From: JAXMAR01 sp046350295
GTDB taxonomy: Bacteria > Planctomycetota > Planctomycetia > Gemmatales > Gemmataceae
NCBI GenBank assembly: GCA_046350295.1
Contig: JAXMAR010000030.1
Location: forward strand, 31,357-95,356
Reading direction: 5' to 3'
Length of the DNA: 64,000 bases
The notes beneath the pieces are model-generated. The model did no database searches and was not told where the DNA came from. It saw only the letters and a program-made list of their open reading frames with translations. Of the stretch, positions 1-9,045 are shown in pieces. Position numbers and translations under genes: made by a program. Position 1 is the stretch's first letter, and the number at the start of each line of letters is the position of its first letter.

Positions 1-140
1 AGCATGGCGGGGACGGCGATCCACCACAGCCCGCGGATGCGGCGGTCGTGCGGATCGACGAGGCCGCGCAGGTGGTCGGCTTCGTGTTGGCTGATGCGGC
101 CTTCGTGGAGGAGTTTGTCGAGGTCGAGGAGGATTTTCAT
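1..140 (-). CDS. Hypothetical protein, N-terminal fragment (runs off window)
   Basis: On the minus strand an ATG at 140 opens a frame that stays open to the window edge (about 46 residues). It begins MKILLDLDKLLHEGRIS, continues with charged helical sequence, and reaches a Trp-rich hydrophobic stretch (RGLWWIAVPAML) that looks like the start of a membrane segment. A short cytoplasmic helical head followed by membrane helices is common among uncharacterised membrane proteins of the DUF2157 kind, but too little is present to assign a family. The position is consistent with a gene transcribed leftwards, 44 bases downstream of the next minus-strand ORF. Confidence 0.5.
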   Translation of the reverse strand, partial: MKILLDLDKLLHEGRISQHEADHLRGLVDPHDRRIRGLWWIAVPAM

Positions 141-184
141 GGGAAAGCGTGGCGGATGTCGTCAGGGCCGGAAGCGTGGAAGCC

Positions 185-433
185 TCATGCTGGGGTCTTT
201 TGAAAAAAGCGAGCGAGGGCGCCCGCTTCGATCACGCCGTTGTCTTCCAGTTGGCCGCGGACCACCAACATGTCCCCCAAGCTGATTCTGTCCGTGCCCT
301 TGTAACGGCGAAACAGAAGCGTGCCGCCGACGGGGTGCTCGAAGACCAGGCGTGTTTTCTCGACCGTTTCCTGAAACCCCAGGTCGAGCAACAAGGCGCG
401 AAGTTCAGCGAAGGAAACCTCCGAGCTCTTCAT
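185..433 (-). CDS. Small HicA-like hypothetical protein
   Basis: This is an 82-aa protein starting at an ATG preceded by a GGAG ribosome-binding site. Its layout (FAELRALLLDLGF near the N-terminus, then FEHPVGGTLLF, then a C-terminal helix ending in ARFFQ) resembles the small double-stranded-RNA-binding-like fold of HicA mRNA interferases. The usual catalytic GSH(H) histidine is not in its expected place: the sequence reads KTRLVFEHP, so toxin activity is doubtful. No HicB partner lies next to it. It sits between the acyl-CoA dehydrogenase and the truncated gene at the window edge, all on the minus strand. The family call is tentative; the reading frame itself is convincing. Confidence 0.6.
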   Translation of the reverse strand: MKSSEVSFAELRALLLDLGFQETVEKTRLVFEHPVGGTLLFRRYKGTDRISLGDMLVVRGQLEDNGVIEAGALARFFQKTPA

Positions 434-493
434 GGCATACTCCGTTTCGGCGGGAAGATGGCCGCCTTGGCGCGAGCGAACTCACGCATGCCA

Positions 494-2410
494 CTAATCG
501 TACCGCATCAGGATCTCCTGCGCCGGAACGCCGGCCAGCCCTTTAAAGCCGCCATCGATGATCTTGTCCGCCAGCGCATCCATCTCCTTGAAGTAGCGGT
601 CGCTCGGCCGCTCGCCGGTCAGCTTGTGTCTCAGGTCGTGGCAGAGAATGTCGGCGGCGGCTATGGACACCTCGTCCTTCTTGCCATGCGCCCACATGAG
701 CGTCACCAGCATGACGATCGTGTCTTGCACGCGTTGCGACAGCTCGGTCATGCGGTCCTGCCGGTCGGCGAGGGCGACCTGGTGCTTGCGCATCGCCGCC
801 GAGATCTCCAGCGCATGCCGGGGACACTGTGCCTGAGCAAACGCCAGATGATCGGCGAGGCGCGGGTCGAGGCCGTCGGGGCGGCTCTTGTCGCGGGTGC
901 GGAACATCTGGCCGATGCGCCAGCCGGCGTAGGAGCGCAGCTCGCGGCGGAGCTTCCAGGCGTGGACCGGGTTCATCGGGTTGAAGCGCTTGATCTGCCG
1001 GGCTTGCAACGCCTTGCCGATCGGCTCGAAATACGCCTTGCCGTGCTCCTTCACGAGGGACTTGAAGAAGGCCATGCCGAGCATCTCGCCTTCGCCTTCG
1101 TAGATGCAGGGGGCGAGGTACTCGTGGACGTTGTCGCCGAAAAGGTGGCCTTTGAGGAAGGAGCGGCCGCCGTGCGTCTTCATGAACAGCTCGATGGCGG
1201 CTTCCTTCTGCGCCTCGCTGCCGAAGATCTTGGCGATGATGCACTCCAATTCACCGCGGAAGCCCTGGTCCAAGAGCCAGCTGCCCCAGGCGACGAGGGC
1301 GTCGGCCCCGGCGATGAGGCCGGCGAGGCGGGCGATGCGCCGCTTGACCAACTCGCGCGTCTGGATCGGCTTGCCGTAGGTCTTGCGATAGGCGGCCCAG
1401 GGGAGCATGTTGGCGAGGAAGACGCGCATGTTGGCCGATGCCGAGGCGCACAGGGCGAGGCGTCCGAGGTTGAGGCCGTGGTAGGCGATGGTGAGGCCGT
1501 CGCCGGTCTTCGGCTTCAAGAGGTTCTCGCGCGGCACACGGAACTTGTTGAAGACGAGGCCATGGTTGTAGGCGTGACGCAGCGCGTAGAGGCCATAGCG
1601 GACGATGCGAAACTGCTCGTTTTCCTCGGGCAATTCGGCGATCAGGACGGCGGGCTTGCCGTCGATCAAGCAAACGAGACCGATTAGTCTCCCCGGGATG
1701 GCGTTGGTGATGAACAGCTTCTCGCCGGTGACCTCGTAGTGATCGCCGACGAGCGTCGCCGTGGTCTTGAGGGCGGTGAGGTCGGAGCCGGCGCCCGGCT
1801 CGGTGAGGGCGAAGGCGGAGATCTTCTGCCCGCTCGCCAGGACAGGAAGAAGTCGCGCCTTCTGCTCGGCGTTGCCGAAAGTGCGCAGCGGGTCGACGGC
1901 GCCGATGCAGCCGTGGACGGACGCCATGGCGGCGGTCATCGAGTCGAGGAGCCCCATGCGCGTGAGGAAAGGGGCGAAGCGAGCGAAGGGCGCTCCCTGG
2001 CCGCCGTGCTTGGGGTCGATCAACAGGCCCCAGTAGCCGGCGCCGGCCAGCTCCTGCATCGTCTCTTCGGAGAGCTTGTGGTCCTGGTTAAGGAGCGCGT
2101 TCTGTTCGCGGCGGCGGCGGATGATGGCGAGCGACCTCTCCATGCAGGCGTCGCTCGGATGGGAGGCGGCGAGCGGCGGCGCCTGGAACAACTCGAGCGG
2201 CAGCTTCCGCTCCCAGATGGCCCGGTGAATGGGCGAGCTGCTCGTCTGATACTGCGGCGCGAAGAGCGTCTCGACCTGCTCATCGGCCCGGTCGACGGCG
2301 CCGAGGCGGCGCACCTCCTCCTCGCTCTTGCCCCCAAGGCGTAGAGCGGTCTCGGCGAAGCTCTGTTTCTCCTCGGCTTTCGGCTCTTGGGTCGGGGGAG
2401 AGGTTGACAT
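494..2410 (-). CDS. Acyl-CoA dehydrogenase
   Basis: A 638-aa flavoprotein predicted to oxidise acyl-CoA thioesters to enoyl-CoA in beta-oxidation or amino-acid catabolism. Residues 100-160 carry the alpha-helical N-terminal domain (AGYWGLLIDPKHGGQG), the FAD/substrate motif FALTEPGAGSDL is at about 199-210, and the C-terminal helical domain contains IYEGEGEM near residue 440, where the family's catalytic glutamate lies. At 638 residues it is longer than the usual 380-aa enzyme and has a roughly 170-aa C-terminal extension, as in long-chain or DUF1974-type dehydrogenases. The N-terminal 30 residues are polar and look like an extension rather than a signal peptide. No electron-transfer flavoprotein gene is adjacent. 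The substrate cannot be told from sequence. Confidence 0.92.
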   Translation of the reverse strand: MSTSPPTQEPKAEEKQSFAETALRLGGKSEEEVRRLGAVDRADEQVETLFAPQYQTSSSPIHRAIWERKLPLELFQAPPLAASHPSDACMERSLAIIRRRREQNALLNQDHKLSEETMQELAGAGYWGLLIDPKHGGQGAPFARFAPFLTRMGLLDSMTAAMASVHGCIGAVDPLRTFGNAEQKARLLPVLASGQKISAFALTEPGAGSDLTALKTTATLVGDHYEVTGEKLFITNAIPGRLIGLVCLIDGKPAVLIAELPEENEQFRIVRYGLYALRHAYNHGLVFNKFRVPRENLLKPKTGDGLTIAYHGLNLGRLALCASASANMRVFLANMLPWAAYRKTYGKPIQTRELVKRRIARLAGLIAGADALVAWGSWLLDQGFRGELECIIAKIFGSEAQKEAAIELFMKTHGGRSFLKGHLFGDNVHEYLAPCIYEGEGEMLGMAFFKSLVKEHGKAYFEPIGKALQARQIKRFNPMNPVHAWKLRRELRSYAGWRIGQMFRTRDKSRPDGLDPRLADHLAFAQAQCPRHALEISAAMRKHQVALADRQDRMTELSQRVQDTIVMLVTLMWAHGKKDEVSIAAADILCHDLRHKLTGERPSDRYFKEMDALADKIIDGGFKGLAGVPAQEILMRYD

Positions 2411-2488
2411 CCAGCGCCTCCGTGGGATGGTTTCCCCTCATTCTATCCCCTATGGGTCTCCGATGGACATGACGCCGTCATCCCGCCA

Positions 2489-3883
2489 TCATTCGCCGAT
2501 GCAGAACAGGCTCTTCTGCGTCCGCACGTACATCCGCTTGCCCTCGAAAACCAGCGAACTGCGAAACGGCTCCAGCTCGTTTCGCGCCAGCGCCTTGAAC
2601 TCTCGGCCGCAGGCGACCACCAGTGTCACTCCCTTGTCGGTGCTCAGGTAGACGCGATCGCCGGCAACGGAGACGCTCGGGTAGTGCGTGCCCGGAAGCT
2701 CGAGTCGCTCCTCGTAGACCAGCTTGCCGTCACTCGCGTCGATGACTGAGAAGATGCCACGGTCGTCGACGGCGTAGAGCAGGCCCTCGTGCAGAACGGG
2801 GGACGGGAACCAGTAGCCGCCGCCCTTGACCTTCCCCTTCCAGAGTGCAGCGATCTTGGCGGGGGCGGGCAGTGACGATGGCAGCTTGACGGCGGTGGCG
2901 CCGCCGCGCACGAAGTAGGCGATGCCGTCGTGAACGATCGGCGAGTTGGCGCCGCAGGAGCCGAGGTTCTCGGCGAGGACCGCCCCGTCCTCCACGCGCA
3001 CGATCAGGCCGTGCGGCGTGACGACCACGTCGACGGCGCCGAGGCGTGTGGCGATCGGCGTGCCGTGCGGCGGGTTCTTCTTGACCCGCCAGCATTCGGA
3101 GCCATCTCTCGTGCTGAGCGCGACGAGATCGGCGAAGTGAATGAGCAGCTTGTCGCCGACGAGGACGGGGGAGGCGCCGTGGGCGTACGGAGCGGTCGAT
3201 TGCTCGATCAGCTTCAGCCACTTGCGAGTTCCGTCCAGGTCGAAGCAGGCGACCAGGCCGTTGCCGAAGGCGACGAAGACCTCCTTGCCGTTGGTGACCG
3301 GCGTCGGCGTCGAATAGCCGGCCGTCCCCTCCCTGCCGCGCTCGGTGAAGCGGCTGGCGAGCTTGAGCTTGTCCTTGTCGGCCTTCAACTCGTCGCTCTT
3401 GCTCCGCAGCTCCTTGACCTTCTGGTCGATTTCCGTCTTCGCCGCCGGATCGTCTTTGAGCTTGCGCCGCAGCAGGTCACCCTCGCGATTCAGGCCGGAG
3501 ATGAGCTTGTTGAGCCGGTCGGCCTCGGCGAGTTCGACTTTCAACTTCCCGCGTGTCACGTCGTCGACTTCGATTTCGGAGATGGCGTTGTTCTTTTGCC
3601 AGAGGATGCGGCCGTCCTCGCGGTCCAGACACAGGAGGGTACAGGGCTCGGCGCAGATGAAGATGCGGCGACCGAGGAGCACGGGGATGCTGTTGCTGCC
3701 CCCCGGCATGGGCGTTCTCCAGACGACGTTCTTGGTTGTCGACCATTCGAGCGGCGGCTGGGCTTTGGGATAGTCGCCGCTCCCGTCGCTGCGCCAGCCA
3801 CGCGTTTCGGCGGAGCGGAGCGTGACGCCCGGACGTCCGACGACCAAAGTCAGGGCCAGCAACAAAGCGAATCGATAGCGCAT
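2489..3883 (-). CDS. Secreted PQQ-type beta-propeller protein
   Basis: A 464-aa protein with an N-terminal signal peptide (MRYRFALLLALTLVVG). It then shows repeated propeller blades of the PQQ/BamB kind: LLCLDREDGRILWQK near 85-100, GLVACFDLDGTRKW, LVALSTRDGSECW, and FSVIDASDGKLVY further on. Between blades 1 and 2 there is an insertion of about 70 charged residues (roughly 110-180) predicted to form a coiled coil. The usual PQQ ligands cannot be confirmed, so this is better described as a propeller scaffold than as an alcohol dehydrogenase. Such proteins are very common in planctomycetes, where they are exported and of unknown role. It is transcribed divergently from the GntR-type regulator at 4147. 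Confidence 0.85.
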   Translation of the reverse strand: MRYRFALLLALTLVVGRPGVTLRSAETRGWRSDGSGDYPKAQPPLEWSTTKNVVWRTPMPGGSNSIPVLLGRRIFICAEPCTLLCLDREDGRILWQKNNAISEIEVDDVTRGKLKVELAEADRLNKLISGLNREGDLLRRKLKDDPAAKTEIDQKVKELRSKSDELKADKDKLKLASRFTERGREGTAGYSTPTPVTNGKEVFVAFGNGLVACFDLDGTRKWLKLIEQSTAPYAHGASPVLVGDKLLIHFADLVALSTRDGSECWRVKKNPPHGTPIATRLGAVDVVVTPHGLIVRVEDGAVLAENLGSCGANSPIVHDGIAYFVRGGATAVKLPSSLPAPAKIAALWKGKVKGGGYWFPSPVLHEGLLYAVDDRGIFSVIDASDGKLVYEERLELPGTHYPSVSVAGDRVYLSTDKGVTLVVACGREFKALARNELEPFRSSLVFEGKRMYVRTQKSLFCIGE

Positions 3884-4085
3884 GATCCATCCTCGATCAT
3901 TTTCCCGGAAGGACGCTTGCCATAAGACGGCCGCCGGTCGCCGTGCGCACGCCCCCCTTGGTGTGCGACGGCGCCGGCAGCCGTTTCCAGAATGCGTTCA
4001 GAGTTCCAGGCGTCGCCTGGGAAGGCGGGAGTTTGTCCTGGACGAGTGTGACAGGAAGCCGCCTTTGCCACAAGCGCGGAACGGT

Positions 4086-4114
4086 ATGACACTGAATTTG
4101 TATTTGTGTAAAAT
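4086..4114 (+). promoter_or_regulatory. Sigma70-type promoter for the GntR/LacI regulator
   Basis: ATGACA (4086-4091) and TAAAAT (4109-4114) each match the -35 and -10 consensus in five of six positions and are separated by 17 bases. A purine-rich ribosome-binding site (AGGAAGG, 4134-4140) precedes the ATG at 4147. TGACACT occurs at 4087 and again at about 4119, flanking the -10 element; this could be a direct-repeat operator, possibly autoregulatory, but that is inference. The rest of 3884-4146 shows nothing else recognisable. Confidence 0.55.
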
Positions 4115-4146
4115 GGCGTGACACTACCTCTTCAGGAAGGGGCCGC

Positions 4147-5247
4147 ATGGCTAAGTTCGAACGCCTCGACCGTCCCGTCGCCCTGGTGACGCGCATCGAG
4201 CGCCTGCTCCGCGAGGCGATTGCCGCCGGCCGCTTCGAGGCCGGGCGGCTGCCCACCGAGGTCGAGCTGGCAAAGCGAGCTGGGCGTCAGCCGGGAGACC
4301 GTGCGCTGGCCGCCGAGAACCTCCAGCGCGAGGGGTTGCTGGTCAAGGTCCGCCGCAAGGGGACGTTCCTGCATCCGCCGACACTGCCGGAGCGGATCGA
4401 GAGCACGGGCCCGTTCTTCCTGGCGTACCTGCAGGCGGGCTATCCTTCTCGGCACGGGGAGGAGGAAGCGGTGACGCGCCTGGTGAGCGCCCTGATGTTG
4501 CAAGGCGCCCTCGAGGAGGCGGCGCAGGCGGACTATCATATGCTCGTCCTGCACGCGTCGTACACGAAGATCGGGGTTGCGCTGCGCGGCGTGCAGCAGG
4601 AGCGGCGTCTGCGCGGGCTGCTGTTCGCCCACTGCGGCGAAGAAAAGCTGCTGCGCCGCGCCGCCGGTCTCGGCTTGCCGATCGTCCTGCTCGACCACGA
4701 CCTGCCGCGCGTCCGCGTCGCCTCGGTGCGCGACGATTCCTTCGAGGCGGCCCGCCTCGCGGTGCGCCATCTCGCGGAGCTCGGCCATCGTCGCATCGGT
4801 TTCGTCAACTGGCGGCAGGAGGACCTCAATCCCTGGCGCCTGCAGGGCTACCGGCAGGGGCTGCGCGACGCCGCCCTGCCCCGCCGCCGCGCCTGGGAGT
4901 TGTCGGTGGAAGTCACGCCCGAAGGCGCCCACAAGGCGGTCGCTCAGTTCCTCGCCCTGGCGCCGCGCCCGACCGCCCTCTATTGCTTCAACAACTCGCT
5001 CGCAGGCCTCGTGGTCTCGGCTCTGGCCGGGAAGGAGTTGAGCGTGCCTGAAGACGTGAGCGTCATGGGGGGCGGCGGGGAAGAGATTCCGGGACTTACC
5101 TGCCACCAGGCCGACTGGTACGCCATGGGACGCATGGGCGTTCGGGCGCTGCTAAAGTCGTTGGCGAGCGCCGGAGCGAACGGGGCGGCGCCGCAGCTGG
5201 CGCCGCATTCCTTCCGGCCGGGGCAGACGGCAGGTCCGCCGCGTTGA
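4147..5247 (+). CDS. GntR/LacI-type transcriptional regulator with altered HTH frame
   Basis: A 366-aa regulator with the AraR-like architecture. An N-terminal GntR winged helix (about residues 10-75, ending LQREGLLVKVRRKGTFL) is followed by a LacI/periplasmic-binding-type effector domain (LRGLLFAH, LPIVLLDHDLPRV, HLAELGHRRIGFVN, PTALYCFNN, VPEDVSVMG). It probably binds DNA as a dimer and responds to a sugar-type ligand. In the middle of the HTH the frame reads KRAGRQPGDRALAAENL, while the +1 frame over the same bases reads SELGVSRETVRW, the canonical GntR recognition helix. Two compensating indels of about 2 and 1 bases at roughly 4276 and 4306 would explain this, so either the DNA-binding helix is damaged or the sequence has two local errors. 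The start follows a good ribosome-binding site. Confidence 0.85.
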   Translation: MAKFERLDRPVALVTRIERLLREAIAAGRFEAGRLPTEVELAKRAGRQPGDRALAAENLQREGLLVKVRRKGTFLHPPTLPERIESTGPFFLAYLQAGYPSRHGEEEAVTRLVSALMLQGALEEAAQADYHMLVLHASYTKIGVALRGVQQERRLRGLLFAHCGEEKLLRRAAGLGLPIVLLDHDLPRVRVASVRDDSFEAARLAVRHLAELGHRRIGFVNWRQEDLNPWRLQGYRQGLRDAALPRRRAWELSVEVTPEGAHKAVAQFLALAPRPTALYCFNNSLAGLVVSALAGKELSVPEDVSVMGGGGEEIPGLTCHQADWYAMGRMGVRALLKSLASAGANGAAPQLAPHSFRPGQTAGPPR

Positions 5248-5282
5248 CCGGCGCGAGATCGAGATCCCCGGATCGAGCGACC

Positions 5283-7007
5283 TCATTCCGAGGTACGGCG
5301 CACGCGCAGCTTCTCGAATCGCGTTGTCGTGACCTCCGGCGGATTGATCACCGTCAGGCAGAAGAACCCCGGCCCGGGCAGAACGTCGTCGCTCACCTCG
5401 AACAAGGGCGCCCCGTCGGCGCGGGCGCGTAGCATCGGTCCGGCCACCTCCACGCGAAGATCGCACTGCCCGCTCGCCGGCGCCTTCCAGGGAACGGACT
5501 TGATGAACCTCATCGTGTCCTTGCGGAAGTACCCCAGGTCGGCCTTGCCCTGCTCGGGGAAGAAAACGAGGAAGTAGTAGCCATCCAGGCCCTCGAGCGT
5601 CCGCGTCGCTCGGAACAGAACGCCAGCGCCGGCCGGGCGCGGACCTTCGGGCCAGCGGATGGTAACGTCAATGACGCAATCCTTCATGGCACGCTCACCG
5701 TACACCACCGGCAAAACGCCCGGATGCCGGCCAATCAGCGCTCCCGCGCCGTCCTGGCGCGAGAAGGTCATCACGCGGTCGTCAAAGAGCGCGACGGCGG
5801 CGGGCCCGGCGTTGTCGAAGTCGTCCCTGATGATCAGGCCCTCGTCGACGGCCGCAGGCGACCGCACGAGCCAGAGGGCGGCGACAGCCAGGCACAGGAC
5901 AAGGGCCAATGCCGCCGCGCGCGTTCGCTTCGACCGGCGTCCGATCCAGCGCCCGAGACGCCGGCCGATGCTCGGGGCGCGGGTCGCGACCTTGCGGCCC
6001 GCGAGGAAGCGCTCCAGGTCCTCCGCGAGAGCCGCAGCGGTCGGATAGCGTCTTTCCGGCGTTTTTTCCAGGCATTTCAAGCAGATCGCTTCCAAGGCGC
6101 GCGGTATTTCCGGCCGGAATTGGGACGGCGCCGCCGGCTCTTCGTCGAGCACTTGCCGCAGCGTTTCGACGGCCGTCTCGGCCTTGAAGGGCGGGCGGCC
6201 GCTGAGCATTTCGTAAAGGATCGCCCCCAGGCCGTAGACATCGGCGCCCGGCCCGACCGCGCTGTTGTTTCCCGCGGCCTGCTCCGGCGCCATGTACGAC
6301 GGCGTACCCAAAATGTGTCCGGTCCGCGTCAAGGCCGCTTTTTCGCTCAGCCTCTTGGCGAGCCCGAAGTCGGTGATGCGCGGGACCGCGCATTCGAGAG
6401 CCGGAGCCGACTCGTCTTGCCCCGCGGAGTCCGACGGCGGAAGTTGCATCAGCACGTTGGCCGGCTTCAGGTCGCGGTGGACGATACCATGCTGGTGGGC
6501 ATGATGTGTCGCCAGGGCCAGCGTGGCGACGACCTGGGCCGAGAGGCGCGGCGCCTGGGGCCGGCCGGCGAGCCAGCGCGTCAGACTTTTCCCCTCGACC
6601 AACTCGAGGGCCAAATACGGCTGACCATCATGTTCCCCGACGTCGTGGATCCGCACGATGTTGGGGTGCTGCAGCTGGGCCACCGCCTCGGCTTCCTGAT
6701 GAAAGCGGGCCCGGTGCTCCCGCTCGGCGGCCGCGCCACCGGAAATCATCTTGAGGGCCACGAGGCGGTTGAGATTGAGCTGCCGAGCCTCGTAGACCAC
6801 GCTTTGGCCGCCGCGGCCCAGTTCCGCCAGGGTCTCGTACCCAGCGACGGCCGGCAGCGCCGCCTCGGGCGTCGAAGGCGGCATTTTTCGCCGGCGCCCG
6901 AATCCGCTCTCCTCCGCCAGGTTAACGAGGGTGCTGTCGATCGACGGACTGCCGATGTTGGTCGATGCGGGAGCCGAAGCGACGGATGGCGGGGGCGCGT
7001 GGACCAT
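5283..7007 (-). CDS. Transmembrane Ser/Thr protein kinase with lectin-like C-terminal domain
   Basis: A Hanks-type kinase of 574 aa. The glycine-rich loop is LGRGGQSVVY (63-72), the ATP-anchoring lysine ALK is residue 86, the catalytic loop is HRDLKPANV (D179), DFG is 213-215, and TPSYMAPEQ ends in APE at 240-242. A single membrane helix follows (about 364-381), then an extracytoplasmic domain of about 185 residues that looks like a concanavalin/DUF1080-type beta-sandwich (DGYYFLVFFPEQGKADLGY). The ATG at 7007 was chosen because an upstream extension to 7331 would overlap the neighbouring gene and has no domain. The architecture suggests an outer ligand sensor coupled to cytoplasmic phosphorylation. 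It is convergent with the GntR gene and lies downstream of a leucine-rich-repeat gene on the same strand. Confidence 0.92.
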   Translation of the reverse strand: MVHAPPPSVASAPASTNIGSPSIDSTLVNLAEESGFGRRRKMPPSTPEAALPAVAGYETLAELGRGGQSVVYEARQLNLNRLVALKMISGGAAAEREHRARFHQEAEAVAQLQHPNIVRIHDVGEHDGQPYLALELVEGKSLTRWLAGRPQAPRLSAQVVATLALATHHAHQHGIVHRDLKPANVLMQLPPSDSAGQDESAPALECAVPRITDFGLAKRLSEKAALTRTGHILGTPSYMAPEQAAGNNSAVGPGADVYGLGAILYEMLSGRPPFKAETAVETLRQVLDEEPAAPSQFRPEIPRALEAICLKCLEKTPERRYPTAAALAEDLERFLAGRKVATRAPSIGRRLGRWIGRRSKRTRAAALALVLCLAVAALWLVRSPAAVDEGLIIRDDFDNAGPAAVALFDDRVMTFSRQDGAGALIGRHPGVLPVVYGERAMKDCVIDVTIRWPEGPRPAGAGVLFRATRTLEGLDGYYFLVFFPEQGKADLGYFRKDTMRFIKSVPWKAPASGQCDLRVEVAGPMLRARADGAPLFEVSDDVLPGPGFFCLTVINPPEVTTTRFEKLRVRRTSE

Positions 7008-7221
7008 GGCGTCTATCGTATCCGATCTGCGTGCTTTGGCGTAGGGCGACGCCAGTAGGAAAATGTGTCCACCTCTATGGCGTTTTTTTCCATGGAAAGG
7101 GTCGCGCTCCTCAGCAATTTCCCGGCTGACCGAGCGCGTCCAAGCTCCGGTAGTCGGCGGCTCATCAAGGGCTGGCATCCGCGGTGTACCCGTCCTAACC
7201 CCGCCGCAGCGAGGCGGCGAT

Positions 7222-8625
7222 TCAGCGAACCACGTCCAGTTCCGGCAATGCCGCGCGCAGCTTGGAGACGGCTTCGGCGCTGACGCCTTTGCAACCAGCG
7301 AGATTGAGCCAGCGGAGCTGTTTATGGCCAACGAGCGCCAGCACGCCGGCGTCTCCGACGTTCGTCTCTTGCAGCGAAAGGGAACGCAGGTTCGTCAGCG
7401 GCGCGAGGTTGAACACGCCCGCGCTGTTGACGCCGGTCAGACCCAGACCGAGCGATTCCAGCTTCGACAGCTTGGCGACCGCTCGGAGCCCCCGCTCCGT
7501 GATGTTGGGGCAGTCGAACAGATCGAGGCGACGCAGCTCCGCGAGCGGGATCAGTGCCGACATTCCCTTGTCGGTGATGTTCTTGCAGCCGGACAGAATG
7601 AGGCGCCGCAACGCCTTGAGCCGGCCAAGCTGCCCCAGTGCGCGGTCGCCGACTTTCGTGCCCAGACCCAGCTCTTCCAGCGCTTCGAGCTGCGCGATCC
7701 CCTTGATGCCCTCGTCCGACACGTCGGTGGCGGCCAGATTCAACACGCGCAGCCGTCGGAGCGGGGCCAGGCGGTTGAGCCCGTCATCGCTGACGCGCGT
7801 GAAACGCAGGTCGAGCGCCTCCAGGGACGTCAGACTGAGGATCGCCTTGAGGCCCGCGTCGCCGACGCGCGTGCTGAAGAGCGAGAGGCGTTGCAGGTCG
7901 CGCAGCTCCGCAACCGCCTTGACGCCATCGTCATCGAGGTAATCGCAGGCGTCGAGGTGCAAAGCGCGAAGCGTCCGTGCGCTCGTGAGCCGTTTGAAGG
8001 CCTGGAGGCCCAGCTTTTGACACCCGCCAAGCCTCAGCGCTTCGATGCGCTTGAGGCGGCCGATGGCGGCGGCGCCTTCGGCGCCGATCTTCGTACCACT
8101 CGCGTTGAGATAGACGAGATTGGAAAGAGCGCCGATCTCCTTGAAACCCTCATCCGTGACCGGCTCTACACCCGAGACCACGAGTTCGCGCAAGGAAGAG
8201 AGTCGCGTGATCTGTTTGAACGCCGCCTCATCGAGCAGCCGGCACGCGGACAGGTCGAGTCGCTCCAAGGTCTTGAACCGAAGAAGACCACGCAGCGCCT
8301 CCTCGGAAGGCCGCTCCTCTTCGATCAGCAACCCGAAGGGCACGCCCGGGGCGGGGAGCTTGTCCATGGCGTCGGCGCGGCCGCGGCCCACATAAAAAGC
8401 AGGCAATTCTCCCGCCTTGGGCTTTTCCGCGAAGCGAACGAGCATAGGCCCCGACTCATCGCGACTCATCCATCCCGCGGCGATACCCGCCTTTTTCCAG
8501 GCGGCGACCACCTCGGCCGCGAAGGGTTTGGGCGAGCTCTCGCCCGCATTCGCCGGCGTGGCGCCGCCAAGGAGGCACAGGATTGGGAGCAAGCTCCCCC
8601 GTATGGACCGCGTGTTGCTTGACAT
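7222..8625 (-). CDS. Secreted leucine-rich-repeat protein
   Basis: A 467-aa protein with a signal peptide (about residues 1-27, ending ANA) and then a short mixed domain to about residue 110. More than a dozen leucine-rich repeats of 24-25 residues follow, of the ribonuclease-inhibitor/AMN1 type (LxxLxxLxLxxTxVxDxG, for example LEALDLRFTRVSDDGL). Such repeats build a curved protein-binding surface. The cell location is outside the cytoplasmic membrane, by the signal peptide. It lies upstream of the kinase at 7007 on the same strand with a 214-base gap and could be co-expressed. A shorter relative lies at 39160-39837. No catalytic domain is visible. Confidence 0.88.
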   Translation of the reverse strand: MSSNTRSIRGSLLPILCLLGGATPANAGESSPKPFAAEVVAAWKKAGIAAGWMSRDESGPMLVRFAEKPKAGELPAFYVGRGRADAMDKLPAPGVPFGLLIEEERPSEEALRGLLRFKTLERLDLSACRLLDEAAFKQITRLSSLRELVVSGVEPVTDEGFKEIGALSNLVYLNASGTKIGAEGAAAIGRLKRIEALRLGGCQKLGLQAFKRLTSARTLRALHLDACDYLDDDGVKAVAELRDLQRLSLFSTRVGDAGLKAILSLTSLEALDLRFTRVSDDGLNRLAPLRRLRVLNLAATDVSDEGIKGIAQLEALEELGLGTKVGDRALGQLGRLKALRRLILSGCKNITDKGMSALIPLAELRRLDLFDCPNITERGLRAVAKLSKLESLGLGLTGVNSAGVFNLAPLTNLRSLSLQETNVGDAGVLALVGHKQLRWLNLAGCKGVSAEAVSKLRAALPELDVVR

Positions 8626-8639
8626 GCAGCTAGGGTAAA

Positions 8640-8837
8640 CCGAGCGGCCTGGCGCTGCAATACCCGCAGGTGCTCGTGCACCAACGCCGTTGCTTGCAAT
8701 GTCTGCCCGGGTTGCTCCTGAGCCATCTTTTGCGCGGCCAGCGCGCGCAGCTCTTCATAGACCAGCGGCAACAGCGCCTCCGCGGCCGATGGTTCGCCCT
8801 TCTGAATCCGCTCCAGCACTCGAGTGATGTCATTCAC
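8640..8837 (-). pseudogene. ECF sigma factor, N-terminal remnant
   Basis: From a GTG at 8837 the minus strand reads VNDITRVLERIQKGEPSAAE, then LLPLVYEELRALAAQKM and TLQATALVHEHLRVL. This is the start of the planctomycete ECF sigma-70 subfamily (sigma region 2, usually about 185 aa). Similarity stops after about 60 residues, near 8648, just before the leucine-rich-repeat gene begins at 8625; sigma regions 2.4 to 4 are absent. It is therefore a truncated relic, divergent from the intact ECF gene at 9046. Nothing else is recognisable between 8838 and 9045. Confidence 0.7.
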
Positions 8838-9045
8838 GCTGGTGGAGATTATACACTCATCGACCGCGGGCGCCTTGACCTTGCCCAGGTTATGCCGCGT
8901 TCGCCTGGAGCATTTGCCCGGAGAGTCCGTGGCGAGTGTGTCGGAGCGACGATGGGCTGAAGTGGGGTGTGCATATTGCGGAACCGTGTTTCCATTGCAA
9001 TAATGGCGATTCGTCCCAAGCCCGCTTACCGACTTTTGAGGATAG

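Noticed and set aside
149..1687. 512-aa plus-strand frame opposite the acyl-CoA dehydrogenase
   Set aside because: It is the antisense reading of a well-supported gene in GC-rich DNA, with no domain and an Ala/Arg/Glu/Val-rich composition typical of shadow frames.
5724..7058. 444-aa plus-strand frame opposite the kinase
   Set aside because: The kinase motifs on the minus strand explain the sequence fully.
7063..8622. 519-aa plus-strand frame opposite the leucine-rich-repeat gene
   Set aside because: The repeats in it mirror the leucine-rich repeats on the other strand.
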